Source of the DNA: Anarhynchus alexandrinus
Taxonomy: Eukaryota > Chordata > Aves > Charadriiformes > Charadriidae
Assembly: GCA_008711295.1 (NCBI GenBank)
Contig: VUYV01000004.1
Coordinates: 1,976,706 to 2,040,705 of the forward strand
DNA length: 64,000 bases
Direction of reading: 5' to 3'
The notes under the pieces were generated by a model, which saw only the letters and a list, made by a program, of their open reading frames with translations, was not told where the DNA came from and searched no databases. The position numbers were made by a program, and so were the translations under genes. Shown one piece after another: positions 1-14,600 of the stretch (the first letter of the stretch is position 1; every line of letters begins with the position of its first letter).

Positions 1-2502
1 ACTTTAGAAACAACCTGTCAAGTTTGCGTTTAGCCTGGCTTTGGGTAGGGGGTTGGGCCTCCAGAGGTCTTTCAACCCAGACTGTTCTGGTTTTGACAGC
101 TAGCTGTAGGTGGTGTCCGTAGGGTATCAGGAGTCAGTGGTGCTGGCTGTGTGGGCTCATTCACATCATGAATCAGGTGGACTTCGGTGCATATAGGGGT
201 CAAACCCTCCAGTTCTGACTAGCTTGTCTTATGCTGTCTGTTCTCCCTAAGTATTTGGGGACCAGGTTGCTTGTGTAGCTCTCCTGTAATCATTTGTCTG
301 GGGGGGTGGAGGGACTAGTTTTAGCAAGTGGCCAGACAAATTTCAGTCCAGTATAAATGTCTTTGGTATAAGCAGGGACACTTTGGAGTCGTAGCAATGT
401 ATCTAGTGCTTCTAGCAGTTCATGTCTGGAAAACAATTGTGCATCTTGATTGGGTTCTTAATATGTGGGCAAGCCAGGCCATTAGTTTGACTGCTGGGGT
501 GGGTTTCGCATTTGAACACAAATTTATAGTGCCCAACTCTCCTGCTACATAGGAAGCAAGTTACTATAGGATTTTAGCTAACTCCTGAGGAGAAATGTCA
601 TGTAACTGATATTCATATGATCAAGATTGAATGCAGTTTCAGATGGACTGCCCATGGTTATGGCTGTAACAACTAGAACTCTTTTCACCCCATTTTGAAG
701 CGGCTATCTCCAGTTAAAAGTGGATTCCTGTGCATATATAGAACTCTTTGTCAGCTTCCATTAGATTTGAACTGATGTTCACTGGTCTGTGTACTCTTCA
801 ACAACTAAGAATGGATTCTTTATGTAACATCAAGATGTGGACTGAGACTGAGGAGAGCTAAGGGCAATATAACCCTTTAAACAGCATGGTTCTGTCCAAC
901 CCTGAAAGTAGAGTGGTAAGATGCAATGTTTAATTGCTGAATAGTAGGTCTGTGCCCCAAAGGACTTGTATGCTAAAGCTCATTTTGGGACAAACTGTGT
1001 GTATAAGACAGAACAAACAGTTCATGTTGTAAGAAATCAAATTAGTGGTGACTTGTAGCTTTTTGCATTTATCAAATGATTCAGAGCGTGTGGTACAAGT
1101 GGTTTTTTTAAGGAGGAGATGGAAGCTTGAACTTTCCTTTGGTAAAGTTGAATCCCCACACTGGCTGATGTGCAATGTACAGAATAGTGAAGAGTAACTT
1201 GGGTGGAGTGTTAAAAAGGGTATGTAGGAGGCTGAGATTGAGGCAATATGTAGGCAAAAGTTGAGTTACAGAGAAGAGTCTTTGCCTTTGCTTCTACTAT
1301 GTCAGTAATACCTAGAGGGCAATCTCAGATGGATGGAAAAGATTGAGAGGAAGATGATGTGGAAGGGTGGGGAAACAGTTGTAGTGATGAAGTGTGACTA
1401 ACAGTGTAGGGATGGTTTTGAATGTTTTTTTTCTCTTATAAAGCTGGAAGATGTCTTCATTGTATGAAGAGGATGCAAAGATGACTTCTAAAGCAATCAG
1501 ATGGGTAACAGGATGACAAACCAAAGATAACTGGAGGAAATTACTTCAAGTGTTTAGCTGAAAGCATCAAATAGGAAACAGTTGGCAGAGCAGGAAACTG
1601 TTACTACTGTCACTGGTGGCAGATATTCATATTTAATTTGGCTTTTGGCACAGCTTCAGACAGCATGGATGTGACTCGGGAATGTCACTTTTAAGCTGGT
1701 GATGAGAAATCAGCTTCAGTTAGTCATACCTAGACTGTTTTACACATTGAATTTCAGTATTTAGTTTGAGTTGTGTTTTTTTGGTCTGCGTTCCTCAGGT
1801 TACTTCATCTGTCTCACTGTCGTGTAAGACTTAAACTGCTCATTTCCATGTTTTGAATGCAAGGTCATGGTTTTAATATCTAGCTAGTAAACACCTTGTT
1901 TCACTTCATTTGTGCTGTTTTAGCATGAAAAGGTAAGCTGCAACCTGTCAGATCCCTTATTTATTGTGGAATAATGCATGTTTCCTTTGTAACAGTGCTG
2001 CTGATATTACAGTTAGATAACAAGTGTGTCTAATCTCCATGTTGCCATGCTATCGGAGGCCTTTGGTCCCAGACTAGAACCATACAGCAAATGTCTCCTG
2101 TCAGGAAGTCTTGTTTATCTTTTGCTGTGTGAAAGCATCATGTTGATGATACGACAGGGAATGGCAGTGTCAGCAAGCAGGACTCTATCTTCAGTTTCAC
2201 TGCTGGGTTGGGGGGATGGAGAAGATGTTGCACGGAGTTATTAGAAAAGGTCCCTGTCTCTGTGGTGGCAAATGGCTTGTAACAGGTGAAATGATGCTGT
2301 CTGTTCAGGTGTTAAGTAGACTATTCCTGTTGATGCCATAGTCACTTGCCTTGAACAGAGGAGTGATCCACTCTGTGTGATCAGTTTTATCTTACTGGGT
2401 GTTTTAGCCATAAATTTTCTTCATCTGTGATATCCCTAATTGTAGTTTGTCTAAATTCTTGTAATTCTCTGCGTAATGCTAACAGATATCTGTTACTTCT
2501 AG
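1..2502 (+). other. AACS intron 1 (3' part)
   Basis: This is AT-rich non-coding DNA ending at the exon 2 acceptor. Apart from the CR1 remnant near its left edge, nothing specific is recognised. The short ORFs (for example 328-552) have no supporting motifs or splice context. Confidence 0.8.
21..97 (+). mobile_element. Decayed CR1 LINE 3' end
   Basis: The run from the AGCCTGGCTTTGGG-like piece to GGGCCTCCAGAGGTC, then TTTCAACC and CTGTTCTGG, resembles the terminal segment of CR1 elements in + orientation (CCTCCAGAGGTCCCTTCCAACC then ATTCTGTG). It has several mismatches and has lost the octamer repeat, so it is an old fragment. The left boundary is uncertain. Confidence 0.5.
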
Positions 2503-2606
2503 CCAACTACGATGACTTATACCAGTGGTCAGTGGAATCCTACTCAGACTTCTGGGCAGAATTCTGGAAGTACAGTAACATTGTATGTTCTCGCCTGTAT
2601 GATGAG
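2503..2606 (+). CDS. AACS: AACS exon 2
   Basis: The exon follows an AG at 2501-2502 and ends before a GTAAGT donor at 2607. It is 104 bp long. It opens with two bases of a split codon and then encodes 34 residues beginning [12 protein letters not shown], with the Trp-rich [10 protein letters not shown] segment typical of the AACS N-terminus. It ends in phase 0. Exon 1 must lie upstream, because no in-frame start or CpG-rich promoter is visible between 1 and 2502. Confidence 0.96.
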
Positions 2607-5600
2607 GTAAGTCATTATTTATTTTGAACAGTGAAGTGCAACACAAAGGGGAGATAAACCAGTTTTACAATCAATCTTTTGACCTGTTCCTGGAACCTTT
2701 AAAGCAAGTGATATGAAGACTCCGTCAAGTGTATAGTCCTGAATTTCCTTGTGTGGTAGGTGGTGGTGTTCTGTTGCTGGCATGCTTTAGGACAGTGAAA
2801 TCCTCAAGTTCTATTGTCCTAAACAGTTCTTCTGTAGTGTCCCTGTGGTCATGTGCTTTCACATACGTTAGGAGTCCTGACTGCCTGTGAGGAGTCTACT
2901 AATATACTGCCTTCTGCTCTTCGGCTTTAGGATTATGCTGTTAGAATATGATCTTGATTTTGTAAATGCTGGCATGCAGTCAAGTTCTTGTTTATGTTCC
3001 CTGAGTCAGCTTACCTGATAAGCACACCTGTCCCAGTCCAGTTCTGTAGAACTAGTTATGGAAGCGTCTGCAATCAGATATGGGTTTGAAGTATCTCTGA
3101 GGGAATGATAGTGGCTGAACACAATCACAGGTGGAATACCAGACCATGCTACAGTGTTGCTTTGAGATAAAGGTTACTTCGAAGCTCTTGCAAATGGAGG
3201 GTGAAGCTGGAGCTCTTGTACAGTCCTGGTGCAGGATATCAACATCAGCCTGCAGTTTTCCATCTGAGGAAGATGATGGACTAATTACTTCAAAAGCTTG
3301 ATGCAGAGGAACCTTTCTGGGACTTAGTAGAGAGAGGACTGGACTCATATCTTAATCCCTGGAGGCCATCTGTTCCAAGAACACCTGGAGTACCAGCAGT
3401 TCTGCAGAGGGAATTGGTAAGTTTCTTTTGTCTTTTCCTGTCTTACAAATTTCTGTACTGCATGCTGTGATAGATGAAGTGGTTCCTCCTGCCATGAAAC
3501 TGCATGCTCAGGTGTCTTAATGAGACCCACCATTTCAAAAAGTGAATTCAGCAAGAATCTAAGAACTAGCCTGCTTTTTGAAGTATGTAGTCTGAAGACT
3601 GTAAACACTTAATCTTTATTTTTTCTATAGATAGTAGTTCAGAAACTGACCAGGTTGTATTTGGATACTGTTTTATTTTCTCTGTACTCTGTGTTGCTAG
3701 CAAGGCTGTCTTTCTAAATTTCCACATGACTGTAAATTGTCCTGAGCAAGCAGTTCAGAAGAGCTATTTTGTACCCTTGTATCTGTACGGAGCAAGATGG
3801 ACAGTAACACTTCTTGTTCTCTTGCTTTACAGGACTGGTACTCCTGAAAGTCTGTTCCTCCAGACACCACCAATGGCTGTTGAACTGGAAGGGGGACTGA
3901 AGCAAGCAATGGTGGCCTGAAAATGGATGTTTTCTAAGGATAAGAAGCAAGAAGATGGCGATGTCTAGGAAGGCTTTAACTAGACTACTTGTGAGCTTCT
4001 AGCCCCCTGCATGCCTGTTCTACAGTGGTCTTGCTGTGATGTGAGATCTTAAAACATGAGAGGCAGAGTCAGCTGATCAACAAGCACTGCAGAAGAAGAT
4101 ACTTGACTTGCTCTTTTTGGACACTGCTGTTTGTCTCTAACTTTCCCTCAGTATAGTGTCAGCTTCAAGGCTTGACTCCAGCTTCGCTGACCCCAAAGCT
4201 GGCTTGCTGTTAGTCCTTATCATTGGTGCAGTTCTGTTGTATGTCAGGAGGAAAGGCTGGTCACAGTAACCGAGCTGTTCTGTGGTAGCTAAACAGCTGA
4301 AAAGTTTGAAATGTCTTACAACTTGATCCCTGCTGCTTGTTTGAAGTAACCATTATGCTTTGAGGAAAATAAATTTTTTCATGAACCAGAGTTGACTCCT
4401 TTGTTCCCAGCCAGTGTCTACTTTCACAGGCCATTCTAAGAAAAACAAAAAAACCTTTGTGTTTACAAGCAGCCAGTATTTTATTTAAGTATTTGATATA
4501 GACATGCTCATGTCACACTATAGCAATTGATATCCATGTCACTTCTGAAAAGAATAAAGGTACTTGCAGTATAGGAAGCTAGCCTGGCATGGCAGCACTG
4601 GCATTGTTATGTCAAGTTATGAGTAGCTGTTGATTTTTAAATGAAGAATGTAGTCTAAACTTGCTGCTCTTTTTGCTACAAGAAGCACCTGACAGCTGTT
4701 CCTGTGGATGGGCTGCATTGAGTGTTCTGATAGTATCTGCTCGCCAGCTTTTTGTGAGGCATGCTGTTTTGCTCTTCAGGCCATACAGAACATCCTGTGT
4801 AGCACAGTAAGGCAAGGACTATCTGTCTTATAGTAACAGTGAGATTAATTCTCAAAGGTATAGTCTCTGCTTAGGGTAGGCAGAATCTCTGGGGCATGAT
4901 AACACATAGTTATAGCACAACTAGCAAACCATTTCAGGGAGGGGGAAATACAGTAGGGGTGTGGACAGAGGATACTGCTAATGTGATGCTTATTCGTAGC
5001 TACTGAAGCTTGGGAAGTGGTCACTGATTAGCTGCTGTGAAGAGCAATTGTAGAACGGAGCTGGTAGTGTGATATTTGGCATGTTCACCTAACGGCACAA
5101 ATTGGCCTTGTATGCCTTAGTGCTGCTGTGACTAGGAGTAAAGCCTTACTCATTTAATGAGGACTGCAATCAGCAGTACTGTAGACTGCACTTTCCCTTT
5201 CCTGTAGACTTGCTGAGCGTTTGTTGGGACTATATGAAGTGAAACGCTTGTTGCAGAGCTCTGAGTTCTTACAGACTTGCTGGAACTGGGATCTAGCTGG
5301 ATCTTCTACTAAATAATTAGTAGGCCTGGAGTTTTTGTTGCTTGCTGAGAACTTGCCTCTAAGGGTGGGATCAGGTTGTTCATGTAACAAAGTACCACTA
5401 CCAAAGAGATTGGGCTTAACTAGGAGTCATTCGTGTTACTGGAGTAGAAAATAATGGAGCATCAAGTATGAGTCCAGCACCTTATGCTAGTGCAGCTCTT
5501 TGAAGGGGTGTCCCTCTTCAGGAAGAAAGAGTTATATTAGATCTTGTCCTGGAACATGTTGACAACACTCTCATTGCTTTTCTTCAAGCAAAGGAAGTCA

Positions 5601-8600
5601 GTAATGAGTCAGTTTTAAGAGTGGCTTCTAATTACTGCAGTAATATATGTTGGTATAAAAAATATTTCTGCAGTTTAAGTTGATAAATTGTAAGTGTTAT
5701 AACTCAGTTCTAGCTAATTGTTATGAGCAAAGAAATATACTTGAGTTCCCATTTTAGAAAACTCATTTGAAATAAATAATACAGTAGAGAACTTCCACAT
5801 GAGCTTTAACTTTTCTTATAAAAATTTTAGGATTGCCTCCAGTAATACATACACTGCACATCTCAAAGCATAAAAACATTAGGTTTTCTGGAATGGGGAG
5901 TATTTTTGGTTCTATTTGGCTTTCAGAAGGGCCTTTTACTTGGTCTGAAAGAATGCTGTTTCTGTAATGCGTGTGCAGTCTGTGAGAGGGAACCTGAGTG
6001 TATAAACTGAAGCTTTCAAAAACACAACTATAAAATAAAGTTTCAATTTAAAGATTACAAAATACATGTGCTGCTGGGCAGTTGAATCTCTAAGCAGTGG
6101 GGCATTTTGGAAGGCATTTACATACCTTTGTGGCTAAATCTAAGGGGCTTTTTACCTATCACTTATTAAAGGTATAGCCTTGACTGTGACTTATCAGGGG
6201 GTAATTTAATATTTTGAGGCTTGATTAATTCAAGATGGGGGAAGTTGTTTCAGCTGAACATATTTTTGTGACTTCTTTTCACTGCATTTTTCAACTCTTT
6301 GTATGTCTTGGTCCTAAATGAAGAATTACTTTATATGGATTTATTAGGTTGTTGGACCTTCTTTTTAGAAAACAGCAGATCAAGGATGGTAGAAATGTGT
6401 ACTCGGAGTCTGTAATAGAGTATTTCTTAGTTGTAGAGGTCAGTAGCTGTACTTCTGCACTCTGAATGAAGCTGCGGACTACTTAATGTTTACTGCAATT
6501 TAATCCTAAAAAGTGGAGAATTAGAATAAAAAGCTTGAACTCATAGTTACATTTAACTATACAATTCACTTAGTCTAGAGTGAATTTGAATTACTGTTCA
6601 ATGTTCCTGATGTTGGTCTCTGTACGTTGTGACTCTTGCTGGGGAAGAATGGGTACTCACATCTTCCTATGCTTTAATTTTTTTTTTAAGAGGGAGGCTG
6701 GAGCGTAGGGCCTGGCAGAGACCTGCGATATGCTGTAGCTCAGTCCCTGCTCAGGATGTTCCCAGAGGCAAAACCCCAGCGCGCACTGTGGTTTGTGTGT
6801 ATCTTGTGGTCTGGATGTAGCCATAGTGGTTTCCTTCACTTGTGTGTTTAAGGCTGGTCCCAAGGTAGAACTGTCGGCAAGGAACATTTTCTTAGTTTTG
6901 TTGAAATGGTGTCTTTGCCTGTGACAGTTGAAAAACAATTAATCTTTCCAGGCCTGTAATTACAGGATCTAATGTCTGTTTGCCATCTGTAAGCTGGGAG
7001 AAATGATTCTTGCCTAATAGAGTGTATAAAGAGCTTGGAATTAATTAGCTGATTTCTGTACAATGCTCTGAAAAAAATTGTATCACAATTTTCCAGGAAT
7101 GTATTATTTTTTTTCAGGTGGTTGATACATCCAAAAGTATTGCAGATGTCCCGGAATGGTTTAAAGGTAGCCGTTTGAACTATGCAGAAAATCTTCTGAA
7201 GCACAAGGACAATGACAAGATTGCGCTGTATGCAGCAAGTAAGAAAGAATTAATGGCTTGTATTTATTTATAGTTCACAGGACTAGACCTTAAAACAGCT
7301 CTGCTCATTGTGAAGCTTTGAAATAAACTGGCTTGGGTGAGGAGAAAAGAGGAAAATAAAGTCAGTAACTCTGTAACCTTGATGGTACAGCTCTGCAAAA
7401 AACACCAAAACATGCTCTAGGAATATAGATAGTTCTAAAAAGTCTTTGGCAAAGTAAATTAAGTTTTCTTAGAATGTGCTTAACTGCGTCAAGGTAGTGG
7501 AGATCGTGCTGTGTTTTAGCATCACTCAATATTTGAGCTGTTACTTCACATTTGTCATAAACACTTGCCTAATGCTTGCCTTCAGTAAGTATTTTGGTGC
7601 TGTTGCTTGATACTGTTCTTCCCACCCTCTTCCTATGCCTTTTATCTTAGGAATACTAAGGGCTACGTGGGGTGTAGGCAGGAATAACTCTGCTTTTGAC
7701 AATACAGAAAGGAAGGACAGTTACATGCACGGAAGACTTGGAATTTCACTTTTCTGGAACGCTAAAGCTCAGTCTTATTTTTTTTTTTTATATTGGAGAA
7801 GACTTAAGTCTAGAAAAATCTGGGTATACTCATAATAAGGATGGTAATGTTAAGACAATATCCCTATATCTGCTGACTTTAGTAACTTTAAAAAATTATT
7901 CTAATCTCTGTTAAAAGGGATTAGCTTCTGCGCAGGTGTGTGAGTGCTTCCTTAGGGAGTTGTGTTCTGAGCTTCCCTTTTGCTGGACCTAATCCTTATC
8001 ATAAGCCTGACCAAGCAGTGATGCTTCTTAATAGCTTAACAATAAACAATGCAGTCTTACAGCTCATTAACAGAGAAAATGATGCAGAACTATGGATTGA
8101 TCGTGTAGGTGTTAAAAGTCTTAGTTTCTGATTTCTGATGTGTAGAGATCAGTTTTTGAATTACATACGTATTGCTGCTGTTCTGATAGCTGTTTAAAAA
8201 CACTGAGACAACAGGATTGTCTTCTGTAAGCTTATTGCTGAAGAAGAAATACTTACCAGTTGCATTTTACTGCTTAGAGGTATTGAAAGAAACCTCTCTG
8301 ATCATGTATATATAAAATCAACTACCAGTTCAGAGAGAATGGGAAAATCTGTGACCCAGTTTTGGTGTAATAAGAATTGATCTGGTGAAGTCTGATAGAA
8401 ATGAGGCTTGTAACAGAATGCTAGCTTCAAAGTGATGAACTCATCACTTTCAAATTTTGAGATCATTAGAAAAGCTTCTTATGTATTATTTAATGGAGAA
8501 AAAAATCAATGCAGTTAAGTACATCTTGTGCAACAATTCAAAGCCAAACACTGATTAGTAAGTCAACTCTAAATGTATGTAGAATTGATGTGATTGATTC

Positions 8601-11600
8601 GTTAATGTTAAAAGCTAAACACGCAACTTGAGGAACAAGTGGAGTTAAATACTTTCAGTTCAAATTATTGAAGGAATTATTATCAACTTAGTGAATTATT
8701 TGGTTTGAGTATATTGTCCCTGTAGATCTTCCTTCTTTGTAGGAAGTCATGGGGTGTACCAGAGTCTCGCTGCTCTGTGCATGCTCTGCATGATCACAGG
8801 TGATGATACCACCAGGAGCAAAATTATTTTCCAGTGGAATACTGTATCAGTCCTGGAGTGAACACACTTCTCTGCGGTGAACAGGCTTCCACCTGCATTT
8901 CTTTTCATGACCTTCTGCTGTATTTAATCTTCTTACGATCTCTTAAGTCAGAGTATTTTTTGTTAACCCCTCACTGCTAGGTCAGTGGCGTTCAGGGAAC
9001 CTGTCAGATTCATGTGTTCGCTGGGGGTGATTCTGTGGGAGCAATGTGGATGTAATAGAGCATAGAAATGTAGATCTAACTTTCCTAAACAATTTCACTT
9101 TTCACTGGCTTCCAATGTGAATCTATTTATATGACTCCCTTCTCCTGGGGGCTTTAATCATGGACCAAGATCAGACCCCCGTTTTCTGTTGTTCTGTGGG
9201 AACGCAGAATCTGTCAGCACTCCCTGCTCAATTTATGAACTACATGTTACACTGACTTCTGTGTTTCCCATCACAGCCTGCTCTTTTGCTCCATTTAGGT
9301 CTAAATTTANTTGTCAGCACTCCCTGCTCAGTTTGAGCTACATGTTACACTGACTTCTGTGTTTCCCATCACAGCCTGCTCTTTTGCTCCATTTAGGTCT
9401 AAATTTACTGGGATAGAAGCCTTAAGAAGCCAAAAGAGTAAAAATACTGTTCCCTGCTTAAGGAAATCAAATTGATGGCAGCTGTTCTGCAAGGACCTGC
9501 TGTACCAGGGCATGCAGTACATTTTTGTTGCAACACCCTTGGCATATGTCTTTTCATAAGAAGTGCTGGATACTGGAACCAGGACAGGCCAAATGGTCTG
9601 CAGGATTCACATCGCGGAAGTACAGGAAGGGACCTTTACGATGACAAACTTTGCCTTTCATAACATTTCGATTTGTTCATTTTGTTTCATGAGTGATTTA
9701 TTAACAGCTTATGTAACATCTGACATTCAATACAAAAATGAAAACACTCTGCAGATCTCTTGAGATGAATGGAGTCCAGTTCAGTTTATTTGCTTTGTGG
9801 TATGTTGGCAAATACAGATGTTTAAAAAGCATATTGAAAGTCAGACCTTAGTTAACTATATGTGCATGATTTTCTAGTCAACAGTCACTTGCCATAATAA
9901 AACCTAAAGTTGGCACCTTGCTGCTGCTTCCTAGACCTAATAAGAAAACTGAGCAAAAAGGGAAAATAAGGTGTTTTTTTCTGTGTTAGAAAGTAGCCTC
10001 ACTGAGTGCAATCTATTTATCATGAATGCTCTTTGAGAACACACCTTTTGCCAGTGAATAATTTGCACTTTTGCAGATGTGTGTTCTTGTCTTTAAAAAT
10101 GTCCTGGTGCCTGCTGAATGAATCCTACTGATTAATACTTGATTTCCATTAAAAAGTAAAACTTGGTACAGCAAAAGAGGAACTTGAAAATCAAAAAGCA
10201 TAATTATTAGTGGAAACTCTTCTCCTAAGACTGCTTTGTATTCTTTTTCTTCCAGAATTAGTTGTTTGTACTAGACTCTACTTATGTTGCAATGTATAAT
10301 TTCTGATTGGTTGTTTTAATCTTCTTTCCTCAGAGGAAGGCAAAGAAGAAATCTTAAAAGTTACTTTTGAAGAACTGAGACAAGCTGTAGCTTTGTATGC
10401 TGCAGCCATGAGGAAGATGGGAGTAAAAGTTGGAGACAGAGTTGTGGGTGAGTAACTCTTTTTAAAAGGACAAAAGGTGAAATTTTCTTGAAATATGCAA
10501 GTGAGTAGTCAAGGTTATAGAAACATGAATATGAAATACTATTTCACAGAAACATTCTAAAGAAAAGGCTCTTATGCTGCTATATTTACATTTGTACAAA
10601 ATATGCTTCTAGAGGGAAGGAACCTGGATTAGCTTGCAAGTTCTCTAGCACTGGAGGGGGGAAGGAAAATACCTCATTCATAGCTTCACTAAGGTCTGCT
10701 TCATAAGCACTCTGTGGAAGTGATGGAGACTTTGCGTCTAGCTGAGCCTCGACTCTCAAAGTCTGGCAGATTCATGTGTGGGCAGTCTTGGAAATTAGGG
10801 TTCCCGGTTGGTCTTTCTGGTGCCAGCTGGCAGTTACTGACCCTACAGCTCCAGGTAATGTGGTGCCCCGTGAATTGCAGTTCTTGAGGAATGGACTTGT
10901 ACTACCTTCTGCCACCAGTGCTTTTGGGTGTAGTGTCTTCTGGAATGGTGGTAGTGAGCAGCTGGTGAGCAGTAACTTTTCAAGTCATACCAATGCAGAG
11001 CTTAGTAGTTAGAACCCTGTGATCCTTTCAGTAACTCACAAAGATTTCTGGAGTAATATTTCCTGTCATAAGACCGTCATGCGGATTTTTCTATATAAAG
11101 CTTTTTGTCTTCTGAACAGCTTGTACAGTATACAGTCCAGGCATAAAAGGAGTTGTTGGACTCAGTCCATTTATTTCTAAATTGTATTTGATCTTCCAGC
11201 TGAGCCGCTTCATCTCTGTACTTTGTGTGCTCTTTAACATATACTCTTGCATCATAATGACAAAACTAAAGCCAAAGCTGCAATATCCTTGGAGCTCCTT
11301 GACTCCTACCTGTAGTTCTGCTGATGTACGTATCTATCTTACTACTGGAATCACGTGTTCTTTGAGCAATACTTGGCCATTATCCTAAGTATGTGTAAAT
11401 TCTTATATGATGCAAACCCAAAGTGATGAAACTATTCAGTTTGTTTTCTGCATTTTACAAACCAGAAATCGAACCCATGTCTTCAGAAACAGAAGGGTGT
11501 GCATTACTGTTTATTAAACCCACAAATATGACCTGTAATGTAAAATATACTCAAGAACTCATATTTCATGCATATGGTATGAGTATTCTACAGAACTGGT

Positions 11601-14600
11601 GGTAACATTTAATTATCACAGCTGGTTAGAGCTAAATCCTTAATTGGGTATGAACCATCCAGCAAAGCCAGGAAGGTTTGTCTGAATAAAGACTAAGTTA
11701 AGATGCTTTAATTTTGTCTCCATTTTCAATCTTAACACTGTCACATTCATATCTGACAACTCGTTAAGCAGCAACAGCCTCTGTCTGAAACCAAACTAAT
11801 GAACAGGAAAGCTTACACTCTACAAAGTTTGAGTATTTAAGACTTCAGTGTAGTGTTTCTTACTACATGTCCTCTGTCTGAATCGAATAAAACCAACTTT
11901 TAACATAAGTCGGTTGTGTGTATTTTAGAAAGTTGCTCCAAAGAAATTGGCAAAACAGTATCTAATTATGCATATAACTGGAAACTCGGACATCATGGAG
12001 CCAATCAAAGTCCTAGTCAGGGTTTTGTTGACCCCTTTTAATGCTTTCTGTAAATGTTGTTTCTTTGTGAAACACACCAAATGCACTGGTTTTTGACCCT
12101 TGCAATGAAATTTCTCCTGATGCGTACAAAACAAATTCAAATGTTCTGTTTTATAGACTTCTTGTGGGGATTTAATACGCTATTCCTTATTGTTTTATAA
12201 GTAGAAAAAAGTTGTAACAGGGCTCAAAACAGTTCTGTGTGTATTGCTGGTTATGCTAAACTGAAGGATTAAATTTCATGCGTAAGTGGCAAAAGGGGCG
12301 CTTTGTACTAGTTTTAGATCCCATAATATGATGAAATGGGGTGTGGGAAAGTGATGGACAATGCAGAAGAGTAATTACTGGATATGTTTTCCTATTTTGT
12401 GTGAACGAAAACTGTGTGTGTAAACACACTGTATTGGGGAGGACTGTAGCTGTAAACTTGTGAGTAGCAACAGTTGTAGCTTTGGTGTGTTCCTGTGAGT
12501 AGAAACATGCTCTTCTTTGCCCTAATTCTCAGGTTAAAGTCAATTTTTTAGACTTTGCGTATTGATGCCTGATGCTAAATTTTAATCTCTGGGAAGAAAA
12601 TATTGCTTGCCTAGAGTAACAGATGTAATACGGATGCTAAAGTATGATCAGGTACAGTCACATTTAATGGGAACACTGATTCTTACTAATAAAGTAAGAT
12701 TAAATAATTTTGTCTACAGGAGATTGTTTTGTCTTCTAAGGTGTGAATTAAAGTCCTGTTTGCAACTTGATAAACACTGTTTAACTCCTGGAATCAAAAC
12801 CAATTAGAAATACTACATTTGGGAATAGAAGACGAACTACAATGTGGTTTTGTGCTCATCTTATGAGCAGTTCTTATTAAGGTATACTACGCAGGGGAAA
12901 TGTGCCCTGTAGCTGTAGAAAACATGCTATTGAAATATAGTTGTAGTCAGTGGTGCTAATAGTTAAGCTAATAATGCTATTATAATTTTAGTAACAGTCC
13001 CTTTTAGTTAATGACAGTATTTTGCTTAGTACAACTGGAGGCTGGCTGACTGTTGAATCTTGTTTGTTGTTTTGGCAGCTAGCTCATCTCTTTTTTTAAA
13101 TTAAAAAGCATAGTTGATACTTCTAAAAAATAAGATTGTATGAATAAAAATGTGGTTTAGATACAGCTTATTTTTATTCATACAGGGTTTTTTATATGCT
13201 TGTGCAAGGCAGCATTTCCAAGTTTCTCTTGAAAACTCGTCGTTAATGTCAGGGCTTCCTTCCACAGAAAGGGTAGGATTTTAATCGTGCACTTTGCCCT
13301 GTTCTTGGGAGAGAAAATGTGCATGTTGACTCCAATGGGAAGCCTGGAAGGATTTTTATGATCTCTAAGAGGAGGCACAAATTGCAGTCTCTGGCTATTG
13401 GGTGGTGTTACTGTTGTTTAAAAAAAACCAAACCACACCACAAAACAAACAAACCCAAAACAAATGAAAAAGGAAACAAATTGAAAATACAGTGGAAAAA
13501 CATTATCTCTGGAGTTAAGCTCCTGTTGTTTGGGTGAACTGCAGCTCTTTTTTTCCCCTTGGCCTTTTTCTGCATTTCCTGAGCAAAAGTTTTTCTGTCT
13601 GGCACTTCCAGAGCAGAGACATTTCTGCCCAGCTGCTGTAGGCACGAGTATCTGTGCCGGGCCCCTACAGCATTTCAGTTGCATAAGCACATCTTTACGA
13701 GCAGTTATAGCTTATTTGTGGAAGCCACCTTGCATTGTGCTTGGAGTCCTTACAAAGCCCTTTACTTTTTTGATAGCAGAAAAGATTAATGAATCCAAGC
13801 AACCCCTTTGTTTCCCTAAAATCATGGGCTCAAGTAGGGCTTTTTAAATTATAGAGTCTTCACGTGCTTTTTTTTTTTTTCCCCTCCTAGGCAATTTCTC
13901 ACATTCTACTTTTTTCCACTCTGCCCTCTTACCCTGACTGGTGAGAGATTCTTTTCCTTATAATTTTCAGTCAGATGAAGCTGTATCAGCTCCCATCAGT
14001 TGAGCTATTGTGCATTTCCCCCTCCTTCCCTTCCCCTGGTGCCCCCAGTCCGAGACTCCTGACTCGGACAGATTGCTTTGCCTTGGGCAGCAGCCCATAT
14101 CTAGGGAGAGCTTCCCTGTGAAAGACATCCAACGGGATTTTTTTTAACAATCCAGCTATTTAGATAGATATGTTAAATTGAGTCTCAACTTCTTTCATAT
14201 GTTTCTCTCCTATGCCAGAGGATATTGGCAGCTCTTGGAAGAGCTGAAATGTAACATTGCAGTCGGAGGTTGAGGCTGCAGGCTGTTCTCCAAATCCCAA
14301 ATTGAAACGGGGGAGAGATGTTAAATGTTGGGTGGGAAAGCTTGACTCGTACACCCACTTGTGGTATCAAAGATCAGGCTCTCCAAAGCTTGACAAAAAT
14401 CTACTGGGACCTAATTTGTTCCAAAACTTATAGCAGATGGCAGAAGGAAGGGTGCTTCTTTATGTAGTTTATAGCAGTAATGCAGGGCATGCTTTTACTG
14501 CTTCTGAAAAATCAGCTTTTAAATAGAAGAGAGAGCTTATTAATTTTATTACAGTTGCCTAGCACCTAGTCAGCCTGTCAGGCTCGGATGCCCTTTGTTG

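Larger units (their letters stand above)
7239..10333 (+). other. AACS intron 3
   Basis: This AT-rich GT-AG intron contains a 10-bp-arm palindrome (8429-8450) and a duplicated segment around an N (9212-9407). No coding exon or known repeat is recognised elsewhere in it. Confidence 0.85.

Noticed and set aside
328..552. 74-codon hydrophobic ORF in intron 1
   Set aside because: No family resemblance, no splice or promoter context, and composition like the surrounding intron.
4553..4558. Second AATAAA in intron 2 as an AACS alternative 3' end
   Set aside because: No upstream exon in frame with exon 2 leads to it. It is a common hexamer in AT-rich intron DNA.
13420..13480. A/C-rich stretch as a retroposon poly(A) tail
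   Set aside because: It is interrupted by many Cs and Gs, with no recognisable element body upstream.
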